37,438 nucleotides of DNA, taken from assembly GCA_934663625.1 (NCBI GenBank), contig CAKUKP010000018.1, positions 1 to 37,438 on the forward strand, given 5' to 3'. The stretch's first letter is position 1. Each line of letters starts with the position of its first letter. Under the pieces are notes generated by a model. That model did not search any database and was not told the DNA's origin. It was given only the letters and a program-made list of their open reading frames with translations. The translations under genes were made by a program, and so were the position numbers. This DNA is from an uncultured Clostridia bacterium. GTDB lineage: Bacteria > Bacillota > Clostridia > Christensenellales > Aristaeellaceae. Shown in pieces: positions 17,088 to 25,287 of the stretch.

Positions 17088-17528
17088 TCAGTTTGCCGCG
17101 GTTTCCTCGGCGGGAGCCGCTTCTTCAACGGGCGCGGTTTCTTCTGCCGGAGTTTCCTCGGCGGGCGTCGCTTCGTCGGTCGCGGCTGCATCGTCGGCAG
17201 CGGCGGCTTCGTCGGTCGCGGTCGCTTCATCGGCGGTGTTGATCGCTTCGTTGATCAGCTGTTCGGGGCTTACCGCGTCGGGCGTATTGTGAGATACGAC
17301 GATCGTGGTAACGATGGCGAGAACGATGAATACGACGGCGGCGATCTTCGTGATCTTCGCCAGCTTGGCATCAATGCCCTTCGCCTTGCCCTTGCCAAAG
17401 AAGGTATCCGCTCCGCCCGCGATGGCGCCAAGGCCCTGACGCTGTCCCTGCTGCATCAGCACGGCCACGATCAGAACGAGGGAGAGCAGAATCAGAAAAA
17501 TGTCAAGAATAATGGTCAATGCGCTCAT
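17088..17528 (-). CDS. secG: Preprotein translocase subunit SecG with acidic tail
   Basis: Small subunit of the SecYEG channel. 146 residues, about twice the usual 70-80. The first 80 residues are normal SecG: helix one (LDIFLILLSLVLIVAVLMQ), the conserved QQGQRQGLGAIAGGADTFFGK loop and helix two (ITKIAAVVFIVLAIVTTIVV). The remaining 65 residues are low-complexity, rich in Ala, Glu, Thr, Asp and Pro with PAEET-type repeats, and strongly acidic. Given SecG topology the tail would be outside the membrane. AAGGAGGA precedes the ATG (17526-17528). Monocistronic, with its own promoter and terminator. Confidence 0.93.
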   Translation of the reverse strand: MSALTIILDIFLILLSLVLIVAVLMQQGQRQGLGAIAGGADTFFGKGKAKGIDAKLAKITKIAAVVFIVLAIVTTIVVSHNTPDAVSPEQLINEAINTADEATATDEAAAADDAAATDEATPAEETPAEETAPVEEAAPAEETAAN

Positions 17529-17569
17529 GGGTCATCCTCCTTAAGTAGATCAGCACAACATACCTGCAT

Positions 17570-17598
17570 ATTATAGCATGGATGCACTCAAAACGCAA
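17570..17598 (-). promoter_or_regulatory. secG promoter
   Basis: On the minus strand TTGCGT (17593-17598), a 17-base spacer and TATAAT (17570-17575) preceded by TGC (extended -10). The start site would be near 17563, about 35 bases before the secG ATG. Confidence 0.75.
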
Positions 17599-17734
17599 CA
17601 AGCTTTTGTAATATTTTGAAAATTTTCTTGAAGAACGGTATCGGATGGGCGATGCGCGCGGATGATTTCGGGTACAATTTTTTGGGAAAACGGCGTCTTT
17701 GCCCAAACTTCAGACAATCCCCACAGAATGTCCA

Positions 17735-17763
17735 TTGAAGAATCTGTGAAAACATGGTAGAAT
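17735..17763 (+). promoter_or_regulatory. Promoter of the atp operon
   Basis: TTGAAG (17735-17740), 17-base spacer, TAGAAT (17758-17763). The start site would be near 17770, about 60 bases before atpI. Confidence 0.6.
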
Positions 17764-17832
17764 AACATACAATCAATAAAAGAGATAAAAAGATTTGCAG
17801 CATATTAGCATCGATGCGGAAGGAAGGCTGTT

Positions 17833-18228
17833 ATGCAGAAGATCGATCCAACCGTACAAAAGGAAACAAAGTACGTCGCCGCAGTCGTGATCGTGCTCAG
17901 CGCGGCGATGGAAGCGGTATTTTTGGTGCTGGGCAAATGGAATTATACGGTGCTGTTGGGTAATGCGCTGGGCGCGCTGGCGGCGGTGGGCAACTTTTTG
18001 CTGATGGGGCTTACGATTCAGAATACGCTGGGCATGGAAGCGGAGGACGCTTCCAAACGGATGAAGCTTTCGCAGAAGCTGCGGATGCTGATGTTGCTGA
18101 TTCTGGCGGTGCTCGGCGTGGCGCTGAAATGCTTTGATACGGTGGCGGTGCTGGTCACGCTGTTTTTCCCGCGAATCGCCATCGCGCTGCGCCCGCTGCT
18201 GGATAGAAAGGAAAGCAAACGTGAATAA
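17833..18228 (+). CDS. atpI: ATP synthase subunit I-like membrane protein
   Basis: 131 residues with four hydrophobic segments, a size and position (first gene, directly before atpB) typical of AtpI. AtpI proteins assist c-ring assembly and possibly magnesium uptake and are poorly conserved, so the assignment rests on membrane layout and context more than on motifs. AGGAAGG lies before the ATG. A 33-base gap separates it from atpB. Confidence 0.65.
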   Translation: MQKIDPTVQKETKYVAAVVIVLSAAMEAVFLVLGKWNYTVLLGNALGALAAVGNFLLMGLTIQNTLGMEAEDASKRMKLSQKLRMLMLLILAVLGVALKCFDTVAVLVTLFFPRIAIALRPLLDRKESKRE

Positions 18229-18261
18229 TATACAGGATCAACGTCAAGGGGAAATACGCCT

Positions 18262-19203
18262 ATGAAAAAAACGATTCGGCAGCGCGCCGCGGATATCGCG
18301 TGCCTCGCGCTGGCCATTCTGCCGTTGATCGGCGGTATGGTGTTGAAGGTATTGACCCATCCCCAGTCGGACGGCGTGGAAATCACCGGCGCGCACATTT
18401 TCTTTACGATCCCGATGCCGCTTCAGGATCTGCCGATTACCGAATCGCAGGTCAATTCCTGGCTGGTGATTCTGTCGGTGCTGGGATTGAGTCTGTTTTT
18501 AACGCGGAATCTGCGCATTCGCGATATTTCCATCCGGCAGCACATCGCGGAATGGATCGTTGAAAAGACGGATGCGCTGGTGCGGGGCAACATGGGCGAA
18601 TACTTTATGGCGTTTTCGCCGTTCGTATGCGCGGTAATGGCGTTATCGGCGCTTTCCAGTCTGCTTACGCTGATCGGGCTGTTCCCGCCCACATCGGATT
18701 TGAACGTGGTGGCGGGCTGGGCGATACTGGTTACGATCCTGATTACGCACTACAAGCTGAAGGCGGGGCCTGTTCATTACATCAAGTCCTTCGGCGATCC
18801 GGTGCCGTTCCTCGCGCCGCTGAACATCATCAGCGAAGTGGCGACGCCGGTTTCCATGTCGTTCCGTCATTACGGCAACGTGCTGTCCGGCACGGTAATT
18901 TCGGCGCTGCTGGCTTCGGCGCTGTCGGGGCTTTCGGCGCTGCTGCTGGGCTGGCTTCCGGCGGGGCTTTCCGATATCGCGTTTCTGCAGATCGGCCTGC
19001 CCGCGGTGCTGAGCGTTTATTTTGATATATTCAGCGGGTGCATGCAGGCGTTCATATTCGCCATGCTCACCATGCTGTATATTTCCGGCGGCTTCCCCTA
19101 CGATGAATGGGCGGCGCGCAAAAAGCGCCGCGAAGCGCGCCGGGCGGCCTCACGGCAATCCACCCAACTACATGAACTGAACGGAGGAAAACAAAATGCT
19201 TGA
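18262..19203 (+). CDS. atpB: F-type ATP synthase subunit a
   Basis: Membrane stator subunit that forms the ion half-channels against the c-ring; 313 residues, somewhat long. The essential arginine lies in the SMSFRHYGN segment (about residue 202), matching the conserved S-x-R-x-(F/Y)-G-N pattern. Several hydrophobic helices follow up to about residue 275; the C-terminus is a hydrophilic, Arg/Lys-rich tail of some 30 residues that overlaps the start of atpE by 8 bases. The N-terminal region has an extra hydrophobic helix followed by an extracytoplasmic segment. Confidence 0.92.
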   Translation: MKKTIRQRAADIACLALAILPLIGGMVLKVLTHPQSDGVEITGAHIFFTIPMPLQDLPITESQVNSWLVILSVLGLSLFLTRNLRIRDISIRQHIAEWIVEKTDALVRGNMGEYFMAFSPFVCAVMALSALSSLLTLIGLFPPTSDLNVVAGWAILVTILITHYKLKAGPVHYIKSFGDPVPFLAPLNIISEVATPVSMSFRHYGNVLSGTVISALLASALSGLSALLLGWLPAGLSDIAFLQIGLPAVLSVYFDIFSGCMQAFIFAMLTMLYISGGFPYDEWAARKKRREARRAASRQSTQLHELNGGKQNA

Positions 19204-19480
19204 ACTTGCCATCGGTATCATTCTGGGCTGCTGCGCGCTGGGCGCAGGCGTTGCGATGATCGCGGGTATCGGCCCCGGCATCGGTGAAGGTAATGCGGTT
19301 GCCAAGGCTTGCGAAGCCATCGGTCGTCAGCCGGAATGCAAAAGCAGCGTGACTTCTACCATGATCATGGGCTGCGCCATCGCGGAAACCACCGGTCTGT
19401 ACGCGCTGGTCATTGCAATTCTGCTGATCTTCGTTGCCCCCAATCTTCTGGTAAACATTCTGATGAACACGATCGGCTGA
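19196..19480 (+). CDS. atpE: F-type ATP synthase subunit c, sodium-type two-carboxylate motif
   Basis: Rotor ring subunit, 94 residues, two transmembrane hairpin helices. The GGAGG before ATG 19196 is strong. The first helix has AGIGPGIGEGNA with Glu31, at the position where Ilyobacter tartaricus has Gln32; the second has CAIAETTGLYAL with Glu64, Thr65 and Tyr69, matching the I. tartaricus Glu65/Ser66/Tyr70 ligand set. The polar loop is GRQPE. A Glu-Glu pair resembles the two-carboxylate sodium site reported for the Fusobacterium nucleatum c-ring. Sodium coupling is therefore likely but not proven by sequence. Confidence 0.95.
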   Translation: MLELAIGIILGCCALGAGVAMIAGIGPGIGEGNAVAKACEAIGRQPECKSSVTSTMIMGCAIAETTGLYALVIAILLIFVAPNLLVNILMNTIG

Positions 19481-19496
19481 TCGATGGAGGGATAAA

Positions 19497-20012
19497 ATGC
19501 AATCCCTGGACATTATTTCGATTAACATATGGCAGATTCTGATTTCGCTGTGCAATCTGGTGATTCTGTTTCTGATCCTGAAGAAATTTCTGTATAAGCC
19601 CGTGCATAACGTGCTTGCCCAGCGCCGTGCGGCGCTGGATCAGGAATTCGCGGCGGCGGAAGCGGATCGCGATGCGGCGGCGCAGAGCCGCGCGCAGTAC
19701 GATGAAAAGCTGCGCCATGCGAATGAGGACGCCGAAGCGGTGCGCGCCGCGGCGCGCCAGAGCGCGGAATATTCCTCGCGCCAGATTCTTGCGGATGCGC
19801 AGGATCGTTCCGAGGGCATTCTGCGCCGTGCGCAGCAGGCGGCGGAGCAGGAAAAGAAGCGCGCCGAGATGGATATCCGCGATGAAATCGCCGATGTTTC
19901 CACGCAGCTTACCGAAAAGCTGCTGGATCGCGAAATCACGGCGGAGGATCACCGCGCGCTGATCGACGATTTCCTGAAGGATCTGGGTGAAGATGATGAC
20001 GCAGACCGCTAA
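19497..20012 (+). CDS. atpF: F-type ATP synthase subunit b
   Basis: Peripheral stalk subunit, 171 residues. One N-terminal membrane helix (about residues 10-30) is followed by a long charged helix rich in Ala, Arg, Glu and Gln, the usual right-handed coiled-coil dimer (about 35-140). GGAGGG precedes the ATG. The end overlaps atpH by about 20 bases. Confidence 0.93.
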   Translation: MQSLDIISINIWQILISLCNLVILFLILKKFLYKPVHNVLAQRRAALDQEFAAAEADRDAAAQSRAQYDEKLRHANEDAEAVRAAARQSAEYSSRQILADAQDRSEGILRRAQQAAEQEKKRAEMDIRDEIADVSTQLTEKLLDREITAEDHRALIDDFLKDLGEDDDADR

Positions 20013-20541
20013 TTCTTACGTGGCGCACAATTACGCGCACGCGCTGTATGGGCTGTGCGTTCAGGATCACACCGAAGCGGAAACCATAGCGCAGCTTACG
20101 GAAATCTATGCCGCGATGCGCGATGCGCCGGGCTATATGGAAATGCTTTCCTCGCCCGCGATCCCGAAATCCGAACGCATTGAAGCGCTGGATCGCGCCT
20201 TCGCAGGCAGCTGTTCCGAACGTGCGATCGGCTTTTTGAAGGTGCTGATCGCACACGGACATATCGCCAGTCTGGGCGAATGCATCGATGCGATGCGCGC
20301 CCTGCAGGACGACGCGCAGGGCGTTCTGACCGCCGAGGTGGTCAGCGCCGTGCCGCTGACCGATGCGCAGGCGAATGCGCTGATTCAAAAGCTGGAAGCG
20401 CGAACCGGACGCAAAATCCGCCTGAATCGCCGGATCGATCCCAATTTGATCGGCGGTGCGGCGGTGTATGTAAACGGCAGGGTATTTGACGGCACCCTTC
20501 GAAGCCGGCTGAACGAACTCAAGGATGTGATGAAGCAATGA
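19993..20541 (+). CDS. atpH: F-type ATP synthase subunit delta
   Basis: Connects the peripheral stalk to the top of F1 (OSCP-like). Two adjacent ATG codons (19993 and 19996) are possible starts; an in-frame GTG at 19987 is less likely. The protein has about 182 residues: an N-terminal helical domain (NSYVAHNYAHALYGL) that binds subunit alpha, and the C-terminal conserved stretch IDPNLIGGAAVYVNGRVFDG followed by a final helix. Its stop overlaps atpA (ATGA). Confidence 0.93.
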   Translation: MMTQTANSYVAHNYAHALYGLCVQDHTEAETIAQLTEIYAAMRDAPGYMEMLSSPAIPKSERIEALDRAFAGSCSERAIGFLKVLIAHGHIASLGECIDAMRALQDDAQGVLTAEVVSAVPLTDAQANALIQKLEARTGRKIRLNRRIDPNLIGGAAVYVNGRVFDGTLRSRLNELKDVMKQ

Positions 20542-22031
20542 ATTCAAAGGTAGAAGAACTTGGAAACATCCTGCGGGAGCAAATTAAGCAATATCAATCC
20601 AAGGTGGAAATGAAGGAAACCGGCACCGTGATTTCCGTGGGCGACGGCATCGCGAAGGTGTACGGTCTGCGCAGCTGCATGGCGGGCGAATTGCTCAGGT
20701 TTGAGGACGGCTCCAAGGGGCTGGCGCAGAATCTGGAGGAAGAAATCGTTTCCGTCGCCGTGCTGACCGAGCGCGATACCCTGAAGGAGGGCATGACGGC
20801 GTACCGCACCGGCGAAATGCTGTCCGTGCCCGTGGGCGAAGCGCTGCTTGGGCGCGTGGTAAACGCGCTGGGCGAGCCGATTGACGGCAAAGGGCCGGTG
20901 GAAAGCGCAGGTCTGAAGCCCATCGAAGCCGAAGCGCCCGGCATCATTGAACGCAAGAGCGTTTCCGTGCCGATGCAGACCGGCATCAAGGCGATCGACA
21001 GCATGATCCCGATCGGCCGCGGCCAGCGCGAACTGATCATCGGCGACCGCCAGACCGGCAAGACCGCCATCGCCATCGATACCATTATCAACCAGCGCGG
21101 CAAGAACATGCTGTGCGTCTATGTCGCCATCGGTCAGAAGCGCACCAGCGTTGTGCAGATCGCGCAGGAGCTGGAGCGCGCGGGCGCGATGGAATATACG
21201 ATCATCGTATCCGCGTCCGCCGCGGAGAGCGCGCCGCTGCAATACATCGCGCCCTATTCCGGCTGCGCGATGGCGGAATATTTCCGCGAACAGGGGAAGG
21301 ATGTGCTGATCGTATACGATGATCTGAGCAAGCATGCCGTGGCGTATCGCGCCCTTTCGCTGCTGATTCGCCGCCCGCCGGGACGTGAGGCGTATCCGGG
21401 CGACGTATTCTATCTGCATTCCCGCCTGCTGGAGCGCGCCGCGTGCGTCGCGCCGGAGTACGGCGGAGGATCGATCACGGCGCTGCCGATTATCGAAACG
21501 CAGGCGGGCGATGTTTCCGCCTATATCCCGACGAACGTGATTTCCATCACGGACGGCCAGATCTTTCTGGAAACCGAATTATTCCATTCCGGCGTTATGC
21601 CCGCCATCAATCCGGGCATTTCGGTAAGCCGTGTGGGCGGTTCGGCGCAGCTGAAGGGCATGAAAAAGGTGTCCGGCCAGCTGAAACTTCTGTATTCCCA
21701 GTATCTGGAACTGAAATCCTTCGCACAGTTTGGATCTGATCTGGATTCGGATACCAAGGCGCGCCTCGCGCAGGGCGAACGCATCGTAGAGGTGCTCAAG
21801 CAGGGGCGCGGCAAGCCCGTGCGCGTGGGCTGTCAGGTGGCGATCATCTATGCGGTGATCAACGATTATCTGAAGGATGTGCCCGTGAAGGAAGTTCAGG
21901 AATACGAACAGAAATTGTTCACCTATCTGGAGGATGCGCACCGCGCGCTGCTGGAGCGCATTGAGCGGGGCGAATTTTCCGACGCCGATATTGAAGAGCT
22001 TCGCGAAGCGCTGAACGCCGTGCGGAGGTGA
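20538..22031 (+). CDS. atpA: F-type ATP synthase subunit alpha
   Basis: Non-catalytic nucleotide-binding subunit of F1, 497 residues. P-loop GDRQTGKT at 169-176; the conserved segments SVGDGIAKVYGL, MIPIGRGQRELIIGDRQ (partly overlapping the P-loop), PYSGCAMAEYFR, RRPPGREAYPGDVFYLHSRL and PGISVSRVGGSAQ are all there. Start ATG overlaps atpH; the TGA overlaps a GTG just upstream of atpG. Confidence 0.98.
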   Translation: MNSKVEELGNILREQIKQYQSKVEMKETGTVISVGDGIAKVYGLRSCMAGELLRFEDGSKGLAQNLEEEIVSVAVLTERDTLKEGMTAYRTGEMLSVPVGEALLGRVVNALGEPIDGKGPVESAGLKPIEAEAPGIIERKSVSVPMQTGIKAIDSMIPIGRGQRELIIGDRQTGKTAIAIDTIINQRGKNMLCVYVAIGQKRTSVVQIAQELERAGAMEYTIIVSASAAESAPLQYIAPYSGCAMAEYFREQGKDVLIVYDDLSKHAVAYRALSLLIRRPPGREAYPGDVFYLHSRLLERAACVAPEYGGGSITALPIIETQAGDVSAYIPTNVISITDGQIFLETELFHSGVMPAINPGISVSRVGGSAQLKGMKKVSGQLKLLYSQYLELKSFAQFGSDLDSDTKARLAQGERIVEVLKQGRGKPVRVGCQVAIIYAVINDYLKDVPVKEVQEYEQKLFTYLEDAHRALLERIERGEFSDADIEELREALNAVRR

Positions 22032-22036
22032 TCGAA

Positions 22037-22840
22037 TTGGGTGCCGATATCAAAGCGCTCAAAAACCGCATCCGCAGCGTGGATTCCACGCTGCATTTGA
22101 CCAGCGCAATGGGGCTGGTGGCGGCTTCCAAAATTCGCCGCGCCAACGAACGAATGCTGTTCGCACGCGATTATGCCGATGCGTACCGTCAGGCGATCGC
22201 GGTGCTTTCCGCCTGTCCGGAATGCCGGCGCAGCCCGTATGCCGAAGTGCGCGCAGCCGGACGCGATGCGATCATTGTGATCGCGGGCGATCGCGGTCTG
22301 GCGGGCGGCTACAACGCCAATGTGTTCCGGCTGGCGCAGGATTATCCCGATGCGGAATTTCTGCCCATCGGAAAGCGCGCATGCGATCGATTCGGCGCGC
22401 CCGCCAATTCCAGCGAGCATTTTGCCGCGGCCGATGCGGCGGAAATGGCGCGCACGCTGTGCGAACGCTTTCAGGCGGGCGAATTCGATCGATTGGGTAT
22501 CATCTATACGCGCTATGAATCGATCATGACGCAGACGGCGATGATCGATTGGCTGCTGCCGCTGATCCCCGATGCGAATGCAAAGCAGGCGGGCGTGATA
22601 TTTGAACCGAGCGAAGCGGCGGTAATGGACAGAATCGTGCCGCAGTACGTGGCGGGCAGAATCATGCATGGCGTGCGCGAAAGCTTTGCCAGCGAGGTTT
22701 CCGCGCGGCGCATGGCGATGGATTCCGCGGGCAAGAACGCGCGCCGCATGATCGATGATATGCAGCTTCAGTACAACCGCGAACGCCAGAATGCGATTAC
22801 GCAGGAAATCACGGAAATCGTGGGCGGCAGCGGGCAGTAG
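22037..22840 (+). CDS. atpG: F-type ATP synthase subunit gamma, TTG start
   Basis: Central rotor shaft, 267 residues. The frame is open from GTG 22028, but GGAGG at 22024-22028 overlaps that codon and is spaced 8 bases from TTG 22037, which gives the canonical MGADIKALKNRIRSV start. The N-terminal coiled-coil arm has STLHLTSAMGLVAASKIRRA; the middle has IVIAGDRGLAGGYNANV; the C-terminal arm has MAMDSAGKNARRMIDD and an RQNAITQEITEIVGG ending. Short for the family but complete. Confidence 0.93.
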   Translation: MGADIKALKNRIRSVDSTLHLTSAMGLVAASKIRRANERMLFARDYADAYRQAIAVLSACPECRRSPYAEVRAAGRDAIIVIAGDRGLAGGYNANVFRLAQDYPDAEFLPIGKRACDRFGAPANSSEHFAAADAAEMARTLCERFQAGEFDRLGIIYTRYESIMTQTAMIDWLLPLIPDANAKQAGVIFEPSEAAVMDRIVPQYVAGRIMHGVRESFASEVSARRMAMDSAGKNARRMIDDMQLQYNRERQNAITQEITEIVGGSGQ

Positions 22841-22860
22841 GGCTGCGAAAGGAGATAACC

Positions 22861-24261
22861 ATGCAAAATGAACATACCGGCATTGTAGCCCAGGTGATGG
22901 GGCCTGTGGTGGACGTGCGGTTTGAGGATGGCGTGCTGCCGAAGATGCACAGCGCGCTGAAGATACCGATGAACGGGCGCACGCTGACCGTGGAAGTGGC
23001 GCAGCACATCGGCGATAACACCGTGCGTTGCATCGCCATGGCGTCTACGGACGGCCTGCAGCGCGAAACGCGCGCGATCGATACGGGCGCGCCGATCAGC
23101 GTACCCGTGGGTCGGGAAACGCTGGGCAGAATTTTCAACGTGCTGGGCGATCCCGTGGACAATGCGCCCGCGCCCGAAGGCTGCGAACGCTGGAACATCC
23201 ATCGCCCCGCGCCGAGCTTTGATCAGCTGTCCACCTCTACCGAAATTCTGGAAACCGGCATCAAGGTCGTCGATCTGATCTGCCCCTATGCAAAGGGCGG
23301 CAAGATCGGTCTGTTCGGCGGCGCGGGCGTAGGCAAAACGGTGCTGATCATGGAATTGATCCACAATATCGCCACGCAGCACGGCGGCATTTCGGTATTC
23401 ACCGGCGTGGGCGAACGCACGCGCGAGGGCAACGATCTGTACAACGAAATGAAGGAATCCGGCGTTCTGTCCAACACCGCGCTGGTGTACGGACAGATGA
23501 ACGAACCGCCGGGAGCGCGTATGCGCGTGGGACTTTCCGGACTTACGATGGCGGAATATTTCCGGGATGAGGAAGGCCAGGATGTGCTTCTGTTCATCGA
23601 CAACATCTTCCGCTTCACGCAGGCGGGCAGCGAAGTATCCGCGCTGCTGGGGCGTATGCCCTCCGCCGTGGGCTACCAGCCCACGCTGGCGACCGAGATG
23701 GGCGCGCTGCAGGAGCGCATTACCTCTACCAACCGCGGATCGATCACGTCCGTACAGGCGGTATATGTGCCCGCGGACGATCTGACCGACCCTGCGCCCG
23801 CGACCACGTTTGCACATCTGGATGCGACCACGGTGCTTTCCCGAAGCATCGCTTCGCTGGGCATCTATCCCGCCGTGGATCCGCTGGAATCCACCAGCCG
23901 CATCCTGTCGCCTGAAATCGTGGGCGAGGAGCATTACCGCGTGGCGCGCGAGGTGCAGCGCGTTTTGCAGCGCTATCAGGAACTGATGGACATCATCGCC
24001 ATCATGGGCATGGACGAGCTTTCCGACGAGGATAAAAAGCTGGTCAGTCGTGCCCGTAAGATTCAGCGTTTCCTGTCCCAGCCCTTCAGCGTATCCGAAA
24101 AATTCACCGGCATTCCGGGCACCTATGTGCCGATTTCCGAAACCATCCGCGGCTTTGCCGAAATTCTGGATGGCAAGTGCGATGATCTGCCCGAATCGGC
24201 GTTCCTGTTCGCGGGCACCATCGATGATGTGGTGAAGCGCGCCGGAGGTGCGAAGGAATGA
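22861..24261 (+). CDS. atpD: F-type ATP synthase subunit beta
   Basis: Catalytic subunit of F1, 466 residues. P-loop GGAGVGKT at 153-160 (Lys159), GERTREGNDLY with the catalytic Glu, LFIDNIFRF (Walker B), and the DELSDEDK-type (DELSEED) lever motif near residue 382. AAGGAG lies before ATG 22861. The stop overlaps atpC (ATGA). Confidence 0.98.
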   Translation: MQNEHTGIVAQVMGPVVDVRFEDGVLPKMHSALKIPMNGRTLTVEVAQHIGDNTVRCIAMASTDGLQRETRAIDTGAPISVPVGRETLGRIFNVLGDPVDNAPAPEGCERWNIHRPAPSFDQLSTSTEILETGIKVVDLICPYAKGGKIGLFGGAGVGKTVLIMELIHNIATQHGGISVFTGVGERTREGNDLYNEMKESGVLSNTALVYGQMNEPPGARMRVGLSGLTMAEYFRDEEGQDVLLFIDNIFRFTQAGSEVSALLGRMPSAVGYQPTLATEMGALQERITSTNRGSITSVQAVYVPADDLTDPAPATTFAHLDATTVLSRSIASLGIYPAVDPLESTSRILSPEIVGEEHYRVAREVQRVLQRYQELMDIIAIMGMDELSDEDKKLVSRARKIQRFLSQPFSVSEKFTGIPGTYVPISETIRGFAEILDGKCDDLPESAFLFAGTIDDVVKRAGGAKE

Positions 24262-24521
24262 ACAAATATCAGCTGCGCATCGCCACGCCGGATGGCAACG
24301 CCTATTCGGGCGAGGCGGAGATGCTCGCGCTGCGCGGCATGGAGGGCGATCTGGCGGTGCTGGCGGGACACATTCCGTTTATTACCGCCGTCCGGCCGGG
24401 CGTATGCCGCGTGATCAACGGCGATGATGAGCGCGAAGGCGAAATCTCCGGCGGAATGCTGTGCGTGGGCAAGGATCAGGTAACACTGCTGGCGGATACG
24501 TTCCACTGGACAAAATCATAA
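24258..24521 (+). CDS. atpC: F-type ATP synthase subunit epsilon, short form
   Basis: Rotor subunit at the foot of gamma. Only 87 residues: the N-terminal beta-sandwich (MEGDLAVLAGHIPF, ISGGMLCVGKDQVTLLADT) is complete, but the C-terminal two-helix domain of about 45 residues, which inhibits ATP hydrolysis, is absent. The stop at 24519-24521 is followed directly by a terminator, so this is a natural end and not a frameshift visible here. Short epsilon subunits are known in a few lineages. Confidence 0.92.
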   Translation: MNKYQLRIATPDGNAYSGEAEMLALRGMEGDLAVLAGHIPFITAVRPGVCRVINGDDEREGEISGGMLCVGKDQVTLLADTFHWTKS

Positions 24522-24532
24522 ATGCAAATATA

Positions 24533-24573
24533 AAAAACGGCTGCGGCGAAAGCATTCGCCCGCAGCCATTTTT
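24533..24573. terminator. Bidirectional terminator atpC / DUF308 gene
   Basis: GGCTGCGGCGAA (24539-24550) pairs with TTCGCCCGCAGCC (24555-24567), with one bulged C and loop AGCA. ATTTTT follows on the plus strand and a run of six A (24533-24538) precedes it, giving a U-tract on the minus strand too. It serves both convergent genes. Confidence 0.88.
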
Positions 24574-24581
24574 AGCGTAAG

Positions 24582-25160
24582 TTACAGGTCGGTTGCAGTG
24601 GTTTCGATAATATCTTCCTTCTGCTTTTTCCTGAACTTGGAATAGGTGTAATCCACAACGCCTTCGTAGATCAGCCCCGCGCCCAGCACGCGCATCAGCG
24701 TCATGGCGGTGGAGAAGGGGTTGAACACGATCAGCGCGCCGAAGATCAGCGAAATCACGGCGGCGACCATCGTGATATTCCATTTCGCGCCCATGCGCAG
24801 CGCGGCGATGCTGCCCTGCAGCTTGAAGAAGCCGCCGATCATGATCGCAAGCCCGATGCACAGCGGCAGCAGTGCGATCAGCGATTCATGGAACAGGATT
24901 ACAACCAGCCCCGCCAGCACGAAGATCAATCCGCTGGCGAGATTGTTCGATTGCATCGCAGCGGATGCATCGGTCATGAAATAGCGCACGATATTGATGA
25001 TGCCGATGATGATCGCGGCGATGCCGATGCCATTCATCACCACGGCGACCGTCGCGCCGGGGAAGATCAGCAGAATCGCGCCCAGCACGATGCTCGCCAC
25101 GCCCAGCAGCAGATCGGATACCACGATCCTGATTTTCTTATGTTGTTTGGGATTTGCCAT
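24582..25160 (-). CDS. DUF308/HdeD-like membrane protein
   Basis: 192 residues with about six hydrophobic helices arranged as three repeated pairs, each containing a G-x-x-x-I-x-x-G-type small-residue pattern, as in HdeD/DUF308 proteins (acid-resistance-associated in E. coli, mostly uncharacterised in Gram-positives). Positive residues cluster at the N-terminus (KQHKKIR) and in the C-terminal tail (KFRKKQK), suggesting both ends are cytoplasmic. GGAGGT precedes the ATG (25158-25160). Monocistronic between the atp and isc operons. Function unknown. Confidence 0.75.
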   Translation of the reverse strand: MANPKQHKKIRIVVSDLLLGVASIVLGAILLIFPGATVAVVMNGIGIAAIIIGIINIVRYFMTDASAAMQSNNLASGLIFVLAGLVVILFHESLIALLPLCIGLAIMIGGFFKLQGSIAALRMGAKWNITMVAAVISLIFGALIVFNPFSTAMTLMRVLGAGLIYEGVVDYTYSKFRKKQKEDIIETTATDL

Positions 25161-25192
25161 TGCGTTCTACCTCCAAAAACAATTCCATCCTT

Positions 25193-25201
25193 ATTATACC
25201 A
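25193..25201 (-). promoter_or_regulatory. Extended -10 promoter of the DUF308 gene
   Basis: On the minus strand TGGTATAAT (25201 down to 25193) is an extended -10 element about 35 bases before the ATG. A TTGACA nearby (25206-25211) is only 7 bases upstream and cannot be its -35 box. Confidence 0.45.
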
Positions 25202-25254
25202 TTTCTGTCAAGCCGCGGCGCACGTTAAAATCCTATGAAAAGCATCGGAATTGA

Positions 25255-25283
25255 TTGACAGCCCTTGCGCGCGGTGATAAAAT
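25255..25283 (+). promoter_or_regulatory. iscRSU promoter
   Basis: TTGACA (25255-25260), 17-base spacer, TAAAAT (25278-25283). The start site would be near 25290. Confidence 0.82.
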
Positions 25284-25287
25284 AACT

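Larger units (their letters stand above)
17529..17832. other. Divergent intergenic region secG / atp operon
   Basis: This 304-base gap holds the divergent secG and atp promoters. The middle part (about 17600-17730) is AT-rich with no open frame with a ribosome site, and I see no further structure in it. Confidence 0.5.

Noticed and set aside
20544..21419. Long minus-strand frame opposite atpA (similar ones opposite polC, mfd, hflX, rseP and iscS)
   Set aside because: These are shadows caused by G+C-rich codon third positions; the plus-strand proteins are clear family members and the antisense products are His/Arg-rich without domains.
24522..24575. Possible frameshift hiding the rest of atpC
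   Set aside because: No other frame downstream continues epsilon sequence, and a terminator begins 11-17 bases after the stop.
25206..25211. TTGACA on the minus strand as -35 box of the DUF308 gene
   Set aside because: It is only 7 bases from the TATAAT, incompatible with sigma-70 spacing.
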